Shown one piece after another: positions 18,751 through 26,900 of a stretch of DNA of 64,000 nt (positions are counted from its first letter, which is position 1; the number at the start of each line of letters is the position of its first letter). The stretch is from positions 24,451-88,450 of the forward strand of contig JADFZW010000023.1 in NCBI GenBank assembly GCA_015232355.1, written 5' to 3'. The position numbers were made by a program, and so were the translations under genes. This DNA is from Oligoflexia bacterium (GTDB taxonomy: Bacteria; Bdellovibrionota; Bacteriovoracia; Bacteriovoracales; Bacteriovoracaceae). The notes under the pieces are model-generated. The model was given only the letters and a program-made list of their open reading frames with translations. It made no database searches and was not told the DNA's origin.

Positions 18751-18886
18751 AATGATTCTCCTGTGAATTGTTGACATTTTTTGTTTGAACTACTGTGATT
18801 ATTCTAAAATTTTTAACACTGATATTATTCTCTGGCAAACCTTATTTTTATCAGATTTTGCGATGGGATTTAATTAAAAATTAAAA

Positions 18887-21067
18887 TTAAAGAAGAGCAT
18901 TTTTTATAACACTGAATAGTTTGCTTACATCATCACTATCACTTTGAGAGCGCGAACTTAAAATTACAAATCGTGCTTCATTGTTTATTTCACGAATCTG
19001 AGACATTATTTCAAATCCACCTAAGAATGGCATACTCAGATCAATGATTGTAAGAATTGGTTTAAATTTTTGATAAATCTCCACTGCTTCAACTCCACTG
19101 CTGGCCTCCTCTACTTCAAGCCCATCATTTCTTAATAGACAAGTAATAATATGTCTTAATGCTTTTGAATTATTTACTACCAATATTCTTTTGTTGTTTA
19201 AATAATTTTTTGCTGATTCAATATTTGATATATTTGATGTATTGGACAGATTGGATAGATTGGATATCTTCGAAACCTCTGAATATATTTTATTCATATC
19301 AAACGATTTATTTATATACGAAGAAACATCAACTGCATCCAAAGCACAGAGATCAGTTTCGTTTTTATTCTTCGATGTTAAAACGATAAATTTTACATTC
19401 TCATCTAATTTTCTAATCTCTTTCATAGCATCAAGGCCATTCATCTCCGGCATCATCAAATCCATTATCACCACTTCATAATGCTTATCTGTACCCTGAC
19501 TCTCCTTGAATTTCGCAATAGCATCTTTCCCATTTATGGCCTCAGTAACTTCTATTCCTTTTAACTTAAGACTATCTGAAACTACTTTTCTTATTACTTT
19601 CGAATCATCTACTACCAACACTCTACTTACCTCATTTGCAGAAAATGGAAATGAACTATTTCTATTATTCACTTTCTCATTTACTTTCTCTTTCACATCA
19701 TCATTACCATTAATTGAAATTTTATTAATGGTCTCTACTATCAAATTCATATAGAGCGGTTTACTGATAAAAAATAAAACTCCAAGCGATTTGGCCACTT
19801 TTGCATCCTCTTCTTTGTAGGCAGCACTTAAGATTACAAACTTGGCATTTTGATCTTTGCTTTTAATTTTAGCAATCGCCTCAAGTCCACTCATTTTCGG
19901 CATTATCAAATCCATAATTGTTAAATCAGGAGTAAATGATTCATATTTCAAAATTGCTTCATCTCCACTACTTGCCTCCTCTACAACAAATCCCTCCTTT
20001 TTTAATCCTGATCCTAAAGCAAAGCGAACTGTACGCGAATCATCTACAATCAATATACGTTTAGGAGCACTCTTTTTATAGTGAGTAAAATATATTCGGA
20101 AACGGAAAAATCCCTTTTGGGTATGAAATGTTATTTCATAGGAATTTTGAATCTTATTGCCTTTAAATGGAAGATTCGAAATATCTTCATTTGTAATTAG
20201 ATTTCCCATCTCAACATTAAGTTTTAATCTATCCCAATCTGAAACAGTTGGACCAATAAATCCATTTAGTAATTCAACTAAAACATCACTTTGTAGTTCC
20301 ATCTCACTAACATCAATATTTTCGTTACCATTATATCCAATCTTTTTGGCCATAGATTCGGCAATAAATTTTCCCGTTGAAAGATCACAAAAATCTAAAG
20401 CAAAGATACCTTTTATTTTCTTGTTTGAATTCTCGAATGGAATAAAAAAGATAGGTGAATTGTTGTTATCATAATCTGCTGTAAAGTTTTTGTTATGTTT
20501 GATTTCAATTCCCTGTAGCTCACAATTAATAAAATTTTTTACTATCTCAATATGTTGTTCTGGAAGACGATTGGTATATTCTGAAAAATTATCTTTTGCA
20601 AATAAAGTGCTCGAGATGCTCGAGGTGCTCGAGGTGCTCGAGGTGCTAGAAACACCAGAAGACATCACTTTAGTCTCTTGTGCGGCCAAATCCTTTACAT
20701 TATCATCAGCATGTTTACCCATGTTTAAAAATTCTGTGATGGTGTAATCATTTTTAAATTCAATCTGTTTACTCTTCAAAAATTTTCTAATCAATTCAAT
20801 TTGCTTTAAGAAATAATCATATTGACCACGATTCATCCCTGATTCTCTTACCACCAATAATAAATCGCTAATATAGCGGGTATGTTCATTTATCTCCTTA
20901 AACCCCATCATTCCACTCATATCTTTAATACTACGAAACATCCTATGTATTTTAGAGATATAATTTCTTTGATCACTATGATCTAAAATGCCAATTAATA
21001 TTTGTTCACAATTTTCTAAAATCTCTTCACATTCAAAATGAAAATTATCTAAATATCTTTTTCCCAT
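18887..21067 (-). CDS. Degenerate Hpt - CheX-like - triple receiver protein
   Basis: 726 residues. Residues 1-105 resemble an Hpt domain, but the phospho-His position is Arg45 (FRSIKDMSGMMGF against FRLIHSIKGSCSFFGF in the neighbouring CheA). A Ser/Thr repeat linker covers about 136-154. Residues 165-335 resemble CheX with its ExxN phosphatase motif (Glu265, Asn268 in VELLNGFIG). Receiver 1 (about 336-455, Asp386 in TIMDLIMPKMSG) and receiver 2 (about 480-600, VVIMDLMMPEMNG) look active. Receiver 3 (about 625-726) has NN in place of the acidic pair (LVVNNSK) and lacks the late Lys-Pro, so it is probably a pseudo-receiver. It lies 39 bases after cheA in the same operon and may be both a phosphate sink and a phosphatase. 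Confidence 0.8.
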   Translation of the reverse strand: MGKRYLDNFHFECEEILENCEQILIGILDHSDQRNYISKIHRMFRSIKDMSGMMGFKEINEHTRYISDLLLVVRESGMNRGQYDYFLKQIELIRKFLKSKQIEFKNDYTITEFLNMGKHADDNVKDLAAQETKVMSSGVSSTSSTSSTSSISSTLFAKDNFSEYTNRLPEQHIEIVKNFINCELQGIEIKHNKNFTADYDNNNSPIFFIPFENSNKKIKGIFALDFCDLSTGKFIAESMAKKIGYNGNENIDVSEMELQSDVLVELLNGFIGPTVSDWDRLKLNVEMGNLITNEDISNLPFKGNKIQNSYEITFHTQKGFFRFRIYFTHYKKSAPKRILIVDDSRTVRFALGSGLKKEGFVVEEASSGDEAILKYESFTPDLTIMDLIMPKMSGLEAIAKIKSKDQNAKFVILSAAYKEEDAKVAKSLGVLFFISKPLYMNLIVETINKISINGNDDVKEKVNEKVNNRNSSFPFSANEVSRVLVVDDSKVIRKVVSDSLKLKGIEVTEAINGKDAIAKFKESQGTDKHYEVVIMDLMMPEMNGLDAMKEIRKLDENVKFIVLTSKNKNETDLCALDAVDVSSYINKSFDMNKIYSEVSKISNLSNLSNTSNISNIESAKNYLNNKRILVVNNSKALRHIITCLLRNDGLEVEEASSGVEAVEIYQKFKPILTIIDLSMPFLGGFEIMSQIREINNEARFVILSSRSQSDSDDVSKLFSVIKNALL
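19215..19265. repeat. In-frame 9-bp degenerate tandem repeat
   Basis: Repeats of TTGGATAGA/TTTGATATA type encode the (Ser-Asn-Leu/Ile/Thr)n linker between receivers 2 and 3. The unit length keeps the frame. Confidence 0.5.
20607..20649. repeat. In-frame 9-bp tandem repeat, GTGCTCGAG type
   Basis: Four to five copies of GTGCTCGAG encode the Ser-Ser-Thr linker after the Hpt-like domain. Copy-number change would vary linker length without frameshift. The GC content is higher than the surroundings. Confidence 0.75.
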
Positions 21068-21106
21068 TTTAATTACTCACTTTTTTAATCTATCTTCAAT
21101 CAATTT

Positions 21107-23344
21107 TCAATCTATAGTGACATCAATCATCTTCTCCAAATTAAGCAGTAAAGCAATGTCCCCATTACCCAGCAAACCAGCACCATGAATAGATTTAAAA
21201 TCCATCTCTTGACCAAAATTCAATTTTTGCAAAACAGTCTTTCTCTGACCAATCACCTCATCCACTTGTAGAGCAAATTCATATCTAGAGGCCAGAGAGA
21301 TAATCACAGTACTAAGTGATTCATCTTTCAAATTTTCTACAATATTATTATTTTTATTATTTTTATTATTTTTTTTGCGGAAATTTGTTATCTGTCTAAG
21401 CATCACAAAGGGATAGATTTTTTGTTTTATACAGATAAATGGCAAACTGCCACTATTGTTAGCATGAATCTCATCTCTTTTTACATTTATTATCTCTTTC
21501 ACCTGAATAAGAGGAATCATAAAAAAATGTCCTGCTGATTTCACCAACATTGCATTTATAATTTGTGTGGAAACACTTTTAGGAAGTGTAATAATAAACT
21601 TACTTCCCTTGGTTAATACCGTTTGAATTTTTATAGTACCATTAATATCATTCAACATCTTTTGTACTACATCCATCCCTACGCCCCGACCAGAAACATC
21701 GGTTACTGTTTCAGCAGTAGAAAAACCAGGTCTAAATATCAAATTATATATTTCCTCATCACTTAAATTCTCACTACTCCTAACAAGTCCCATCTTCTCT
21801 GCTTTGGCCCTTATCTTTTGGCGATCCATACCTCGGCCATTATCTTCAATAGTAAAAATAATATTATCCTCACCTTCTATCGCGCTTATATGAATAGTAC
21901 CAGTAATACTTTTTCCACACTGCTTTCGCTCTTCTGGCAATTCTATGCCATGAGAGACAGCATTTCTAATCATATGAACTACTGGATTATATAATTGATC
22001 TAAAATACTCTTATCAATTTGCACACTCTCACCACTAGAAACTATTTCAATCTCTTTTTTTTCTATCACAGATACATCTCTGGCCACCCGATGAATAGTT
22101 TGCAATAGCGGTTTAACAGATACTTTTCGTACCGTCATAATACTTTGTTGCAAATTATCCGATAATGCCAGAAAGTTTTTATTAGCTAATTTAAAATGTT
22201 CAAGTGTCTCCTTTACACGATTTTCACTCTCTATCTCTTTTTCCAAGTGACGATACATATCGCTAACAATTATCAACTCACCAACATGATTTAAAAATTC
22301 ATCTAGATGAGATTCTTGTATCCTTAAAGTACGTTGTTGCGATTGTTGTTGCGATTGTTGTTGTGATTGTTGTTGTGATTGTACAGAAGAAGTAGTGGAA
22401 GAAGAAGTGGAAGAAGTAATGGAAGCGGCAGTAGTTGATGTGGATGATAGATTAAATTTCTCCAATGATTTTCTCAACATTATCACAATAGTTTCATCAA
22501 CCCCTGTAACCTCATAGAGTACTTCGAAATTACTTAATGCCTCTTTAAAAATATCATTCGCATCAGAAGAATAATTTTCAGCGATCAATGATTTAAGAAA
22601 TACACTTATCTTTTCAAAAAATTCTTTTTCTGTAAGTAGATTAATGTCTTTGTAATCTTTATCCAAAAAAGTTTTAAACTCTAAAAATGTTTTTGATGAA
22701 GATAAGAAAACTTGTTTATCAGATGCTTTATTATTCTCAGCACTCTCTATCTTAACATCACTTTTTTTATCATGTTTGGGGGCCAATCCATGCAAAATAT
22801 TATTAAGTTCTTTTAAATCAACTGCCGCTGAAGAAAATTCTGAAACATTATCGATTTTTAACTTCATTGAATCTATTAAACTAAAAATTTTCTTCCAATT
22901 CTCCTCTGGATTATCCTCTGTCTTTGCAAGGTATGCTTCCAATGAAGTAAGAAGCGCTTCCCATTTTTGACTATCACTTATTTCATCCGCACCATTTTTG
23001 ATATTTCCCAAGGCATCTTTTAATAGATCCACTGCTATTAAAAGATCATTTATCATATTACGATTAACCACTAAAATATTACTTCGAAAGCGATCCAAAA
23101 TGGTTTCAATTTTGTGACATAGAGATTTAATACACAAAAAACCAAAAAAAGAGCAACTGCCTTTAATTGAGTGAATTAAACGAAAAATATTGGTGATTAA
23201 TTCCTTATCTTGTGGTCTGCTTTCTAGCTCTACTAAAGACTTACTAATATCTGAAATAAACTCGATTGATTCATCTATAAATTCAAAAAACAATTCTTCT
23301 TGAGAATCACTTATGATTTTTTCCGATGAATCATTCATCCCCAT
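21107..23344 (-). CDS. cheA: Chemotaxis histidine kinase CheA
   Basis: 745 residues. P1 carries the phospho-His58 (FRLIHSIKGSCSFFGF). A Ser/Thr-rich and Gln-rich linker (near 310-335) precedes the dimerisation helices. The P4 ATPase has VVHMIRNAVSHGIELPEER (N box), IEDNGRGMD (G1) and SGRGVGMDVV (G2). The C-terminal CheW-like P5 begins near 600. The ATG at 23344 touches GAGGT; the ATG at 23338 has better spacing and may be the true start. The operon lacks CheW, CheB, CheR and receptors, so partners must be elsewhere. Confidence 0.92.
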   Translation of the reverse strand: MGMNDSSEKIISDSQEELFFEFIDESIEFISDISKSLVELESRPQDKELITNIFRLIHSIKGSCSFFGFLCIKSLCHKIETILDRFRSNILVVNRNMINDLLIAVDLLKDALGNIKNGADEISDSQKWEALLTSLEAYLAKTEDNPEENWKKIFSLIDSMKLKIDNVSEFSSAAVDLKELNNILHGLAPKHDKKSDVKIESAENNKASDKQVFLSSSKTFLEFKTFLDKDYKDINLLTEKEFFEKISVFLKSLIAENYSSDANDIFKEALSNFEVLYEVTGVDETIVIMLRKSLEKFNLSSTSTTAASITSSTSSSTTSSVQSQQQSQQQSQQQSQQRTLRIQESHLDEFLNHVGELIIVSDMYRHLEKEIESENRVKETLEHFKLANKNFLALSDNLQQSIMTVRKVSVKPLLQTIHRVARDVSVIEKKEIEIVSSGESVQIDKSILDQLYNPVVHMIRNAVSHGIELPEERKQCGKSITGTIHISAIEGEDNIIFTIEDNGRGMDRQKIRAKAEKMGLVRSSENLSDEEIYNLIFRPGFSTAETVTDVSGRGVGMDVVQKMLNDINGTIKIQTVLTKGSKFIITLPKSVSTQIINAMLVKSAGHFFMIPLIQVKEIINVKRDEIHANNSGSLPFICIKQKIYPFVMLRQITNFRKKNNKNNKNNNIVENLKDESLSTVIISLASRYEFALQVDEVIGQRKTVLQKLNFGQEMDFKSIHGAGLLGNGDIALLLNLEKMIDVTID
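22332..22382. repeat. In-frame 12-bp tandem repeat in cheA
   Basis: Units of GATTGTTGTTGC/T encode (Gln-Gln-Gln-Ser)n in the CheA linker just before the dimerisation domain. It is immediately followed by a Ser/Thr run encoded by GAAGAAGTG-like triplets. Confidence 0.75.
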
Positions 23345-23373
23345 ACCTCAATTTCTTAACCAACGTTTCATTA

Positions 23374-23910
23374 TCAACGTTTTGAAGCACGTGTAATCAA
23401 TTCCTCTATCAATCTATCTAAATAAAGTTCTCTTTCTCTATAATTAAGTTTTTGTGCTTTTGATTCATCGGAGATACCCATAAAGTTCTCTATCTTCCTA
23501 ATGAGATTTAGTTCCTCTATTCTCCTGCTTCTTACTCTCAATGCATTGTCTACTGATTTAACAATCATATTTTTATCAAATGGCTTAAGAATAAAATCAT
23601 ATGTTCTAAGAGATAATGCTTTCGTAATTGTACAAAGTTCCTGATGTCCAGTTACAAAGATAATTGGTAAATCATTATCAAATTTTCTAATCTCATTACC
23701 AAGAGCAAGACCATCCATCTCTGGCATCTTTATGTCTGAAACTATCACTGATATATTTTTAGTTCTAATAATTTCTAATGCCTCTACTGGATTATTACTG
23801 GTTATAATCTCTACATTCTCATCTTCTAAGTCAACTAAGGCACAACTAATAACCTCACAAATATCTGGATCATCATCTACAACTAAAACCTGTGCTTTAT
23901 TCTCAATCAT
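23374..23910 (-). CDS. Response regulator with short helical C-terminus
   Basis: 178 residues from the ATG at 23910, preceded by GAGGGTG; the longer start at 23937 is less likely. The receiver has VLVVDDDPD, the phospho-Asp in VSDIKMPEMDG, VTGH and the LKPFDK lysine. After about residue 120 only a charged helical tail of some 55 residues remains (RSRRIEELNLIRKIE), with no DNA-binding or enzymatic domain. It is the first receiver gene upstream of cheA and is probably phosphorylated by it. The output could be through the tail, by protein contact. Confidence 0.88.
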   Translation of the reverse strand: MIENKAQVLVVDDDPDICEVISCALVDLEDENVEIITSNNPVEALEIIRTKNISVIVSDIKMPEMDGLALGNEIRKFDNDLPIIFVTGHQELCTITKALSLRTYDFILKPFDKNMIVKSVDNALRVRSRRIEELNLIRKIENFMGISDESKAQKLNYRERELYLDRLIEELITRASKR

Positions 23911-23960
23911 ATCACCCTCTAAAAAAACAATTATCAAACAAACTTAATTAGTTTTATTTT

Positions 23961-24389
23961 TTAAGTAAGTACATCTCTATCAAGTTTAGTAGATGTTTTA
24001 TCGTTAATGTCAGTTTTGTTTTTGATTTCTTTATCTTTATCTTTATCTTTATCTTTATCTTTATTTTTATTTTTTGATTCTCTAATCCTGTTAATTTCCT
24101 CTTGCTTCTTGCTGACTGTAAAATTAGTTCCCTCTCTTGATATATTCCAATTAGAAAACTCTACCAATAAATTTTTCACGCAAGATAAACAAACCAATTC
24201 TCTCAACAAAGCATCTACTGCTTGAAGTTCAAATTCTTGATTGTTTTCCTTTAACAGCAATCCATATATTCTCACCATATAACCAGAACAAGAATAACTG
24301 ATATTTGTAATGGATACACGATGCTTACATAAAACTCCTCTAACTTTTTTATTCACTTCAAGTCGAGATATTTGTTTTGTTTGTGCCAT
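23961..24389 (-). CDS. Small BON-like protein with Lys-Asp repeat tail
   Basis: 142 residues, no signal peptide. Residues 10-85 alternate strands and a helix in the manner of a BON domain: SGYMVRIYGLLL, then AVDALLRELVCLSCVKNLLVE. The tail is charged and contains (Lys-Asp)n from a 6-bp repeat. AAGGA precedes the ATG by 7 bases. It begins the chemosensory operon (this gene, receiver, cheA, triple receiver). The BON call is by pattern only and I do not firmly recognise the family. Confidence 0.5.
   Translation of the reverse strand: MAQTKQISRLEVNKKVRGVLCKHRVSITNISYSCSGYMVRIYGLLLKENNQEFELQAVDALLRELVCLSCVKNLLVEFSNWNISREGTNFTVSKKQEEINRIRESKNKNKDKDKDKDKDKEIKNKTDINDKTSTKLDRDVLT
24028..24064. repeat. 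In-frame 6-bp tandem repeat (TTTATC)n
   Basis: About six units encode (Lys-Asp)n near the C-terminus of the BON-like protein. A similar repeat encoding the same dipeptide lies at 59381-59426 in an unrelated gene. Confidence 0.8.
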
Positions 24390-24493
24390 CTATATATCCT
24401 TATAAATTAAATATCTACTTATATATATAATTATACATCTATATATATGATCACACCTAGCATTTATCAGGTCAATTAAAATATAATGATTGA

Positions 24494-25126
24494 TTATAAA
24501 GTCTTTCCAAAAAAATGTAGAATAGTTTTTGTATTTCTTTTTTTTATAATCTCCAACTTGCTAACACTGGCATTTGCAGGTAAATACTTAAAAAAATTAT
24601 CGCTTTTCATGATATAATTCAAAATCATACTTATAGTTCCCCCATGAGTAACCACTACCACTGCATCGTCATCATTCATAGATATCATATTTGATAAAAT
24701 TTGCTTATACGATGACAATACTCTTCTTTTAAATCCCTGATAGCATTCTCCCTCTGGAAAATTGAATCTCAATTGCTTTCTCATCCATTCCCTATATTGA
24801 CTTGGATATTGCATTTCAATTTGCTCAATGGTCATCCCTTCAAATATTCCCAAATGTATTTCAGATAATCCTGGTAATTTTTTTATCCTCCTCTCTGGAA
24901 ATAAAATCTTAGCAGTTTCAATTGCACGAAAACGATCACTACAATAAATTTTTCGTATCTTCTTATTTTCATCACATATGTCAATATCACATATATCAGA
25001 TAAATTTCTCCTTAGACGACGAACCTCTTTCTTACCATTGCTATTTAATTTTACATCTGTGTAACCACAAAATATTTTTTTTAAGTTTGCGTTTGTTTGA
25101 CCATGCCTTATCAAATAAATAATCAT
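24494..25126 (-). CDS. Histidine phosphatase family protein (alpha-ribazole-phosphatase-like)
   Basis: 210 residues. It starts IIYLIRHGQTNAN with the catalytic RHG. FCGYTDVKLNSNG resembles alpha-ribazole phosphatase (CobC), GIFEGMTIEQIE carries the usual acid loop, and VVVTHGGT gives the second His. Cobalamin genes at 52-55 kb make a role in removing the 5' phosphate of alpha-ribazole plausible. Phosphoglycerate mutase-like or other sugar-phosphate phosphatases are alternatives. The spacer before the chemosensory operon (24390-24493) is a TATATA-rich stretch. Confidence 0.75.
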   Translation of the reverse strand: MIIYLIRHGQTNANLKKIFCGYTDVKLNSNGKKEVRRLRRNLSDICDIDICDENKKIRKIYCSDRFRAIETAKILFPERRIKKLPGLSEIHLGIFEGMTIEQIEMQYPSQYREWMRKQLRFNFPEGECYQGFKRRVLSSYKQILSNMISMNDDDAVVVVTHGGTISMILNYIMKSDNFFKYLPANASVSKLEIIKKRNTKTILHFFGKTL

Positions 25127-25462
25127 ATTTCTATTTTCCTAAATGAAAGTAATTGAAAGTAATTGAAAGTAACCGCCAAAAAAAAAGGGCAGCTAAACAA
25201 ATTGCATTTAACTTAGTCTAGCGAATTTTTTCTAAATAATATTTAGTTATCTCTCAGAAATCATTAAGCTTAATTTCATAAATAACTTTTTTTTAAATTT
25301 AATATTAGTTGCAATCACAAACACACCTTAGAATAACTCTAATGATTCATTTAGAAAATGGTTTTTTAAATGAATATTTAATAGCAGTGATAAGTTTAAC
25401 GGTTGATCAATAAAAATTATTTAATTGTTTATTTAAACAATTTTTATTTTCAAGGAGGGTTT
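25127..25462. other. Intergenic region with 10-bp tandem repeat
   Basis: This divergent spacer holds three 10-bp units ending GAAAGT at 25141-25170, an A9 run, and a 12-bp palindrome ATTAAGCTTAAT near 25267. Promoters of both flanking genes must lie here, but I could not fix them. AAGGAGGG at 25452-25459 is the ribosome-binding site of the nuclease gene. Confidence 0.5.
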
Positions 25463-26767
25463 GTGAACACTAGTACCAATTATAAATACACCTACTATAA
25501 TATTTTGCTGTTTTTTAGCTTATTCCTCTTTTTTCTACATCTAAACTTTAATTACTCTTATGGTTCACAAGAAAAGTTAACTCAAGCACAAATTATAACT
25601 AATCTCAACAACCAACTTAACTCTAATGTTAATCCTAATGTTAATCCTACACAAATTCCTCAGAAAATTCAGAGTGTACAAAGTGCGCCAGTTAAACCAA
25701 ACTTTCCTTTTGTATATGGAAAAACCAAACTTGATAACTCCATAACCACACCTCAATACAAACCTGATAATAAAAATATTCGTTACATCACTTATCAAGG
25801 AAATTATATTGTATACGATGTAGGAGTCAATACTCCACTATTAACAGTTCATCATCTGGGAAGTAGCAATAAAGTATTTGAAGCAAAAGAGTATATAAAA
25901 GAACTTAAAGAAGCATATGCTATGAATGCTCCTGTTGATTCATCTACCACTTGCTCTCAATCTTCAAATTCAACACTCTCAGTAGATCAAATTGCCGTTG
26001 TCTTAGCAGCTACCGGTGATAAAATAAAAGTGAAATTAAGTGAAATAGATAAAAACAATGTTACTACAGTTACTCCTACTCCTACTCCTACTCCTACTCC
26101 TACTCCTACTCCTGTTACCTTAATAAAAAAGAAACAACAACAGCAGCAACAACAACAAAATCAACAACAACAGCAACAACAACAAATTAACAAAAAGAAA
26201 AAGAAGAGACCTAATAAATTTAAAAGCGATACTGTTAATCTTACAGCATTAGAAAGAGTAGATCACAATGACTATCGCAATAAAGGAGATATATTTTCCC
26301 GTGGTCATCTTACACCCAATGGTGATTTTGATGACAATAGTTTAAAGATGGAAACATTTATTACTACCAATGTGGCCCCACAATATCAAAAATCATTTAA
26401 TGATGGCCTTTGGAATAAACTTGAAGATTGCACTAGAAAATGGAGTTCTAGTAATGGCAATGGATTAACTGTAATCACTGGTATTATTCATGATGATCCT
26501 AAAAATGCAAAAAAACTTAACAACAAGGTTACAATACCAACTCATTTTTATAAGATAATCGTAGAAGAGGTAATGCCTCCAAAAGTGATTGCCTTTAAAA
26601 TGGAAAATAGATTCTATAATAAAACAGATATGGATCTATCAAAATACATTGTTAGTGTTGATGAATTGGAAAAAGATACTGGAATAAAATTTTTAATATC
26701 ATTACCTGAAGGTATTCGAAAACAATTCATCACCCAAAAAGATCCTCTCTGGCCAGGATGTCAATAA
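25463..26767 (+). CDS. Exported DNA/RNA non-specific endonuclease
   Basis: 434 residues from a GTG at 25463. This start is preferred over the ATG at 25403 because AAGGAGGG sits 3 bases upstream and the protein then begins with a proper signal peptide. The beta-beta-alpha-metal nuclease core is visible: YITYQGNYIVYDV early, then SRGHLTPNGDF with the general-base His, FITTNVAPQ with the metal-ligand Asn, and WNKLE. The usual DRGH reads SRGH here. Between the first strands and the active site, (Thr-Pro)7, poly-Gln and Lys-rich tracts interrupt the domain for about 60 residues. It should act outside the cytoplasm, degrading nucleic acids for nutrition or attack. Confidence 0.85.
   Translation: MNTSTNYKYTYYNILLFFSLFLFFLHLNFNYSYGSQEKLTQAQIITNLNNQLNSNVNPNVNPTQIPQKIQSVQSAPVKPNFPFVYGKTKLDNSITTPQYKPDNKNIRYITYQGNYIVYDVGVNTPLLTVHHLGSSNKVFEAKEYIKELKEAYAMNAPVDSSTTCSQSSNSTLSVDQIAVVLAATGDKIKVKLSEIDKNNVTTVTPTPTPTPTPTPTPVTLIKKKQQQQQQQQNQQQQQQQQINKKKKKRPNKFKSDTVNLTALERVDHNDYRNKGDIFSRGHLTPNGDFDDNSLKMETFITTNVAPQYQKSFNDGLWNKLEDCTRKWSSSNGNGLTVITGIIHDDPKNAKKLNNKVTIPTHFYKIIVEEVMPPKVIAFKMENRFYNKTDMDLSKYIVSVDELEKDTGIKFLISLPEGIRKQFITQKDPLWPGCQ
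26072..26113 (+). repeat. Perfect 6-bp tandem repeat (ACTCCT)7
   Basis: Seven exact copies encode (Thr-Pro)7 within the nuclease. They are followed by CAA/CAG runs encoding poly-Gln. The perfection suggests recent slippage. Confidence 0.9.
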
Positions 26768-26828
26768 GTAACAAATAATACTCTCAATAATACCGATTCA
26801 CTTGCCAAAAAAACCATTCTAAACTAAG

Positions 26829-26870
26829 TTAAAATTAAAATTAAAATTAAAATTAAAATTTAAATTAAAA
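26829..26870. repeat. Intergenic (TTAAAA)n repeat
   Basis: Five perfect TTAAAA units followed by a degenerate one, about 30 bases before the GTG of the next gene. In this position, unit number could change promoter spacing. Confidence 0.8.
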
Positions 26871-26900
26871 AGTACAATAAAGCGCACAAAGGTAGTATTC

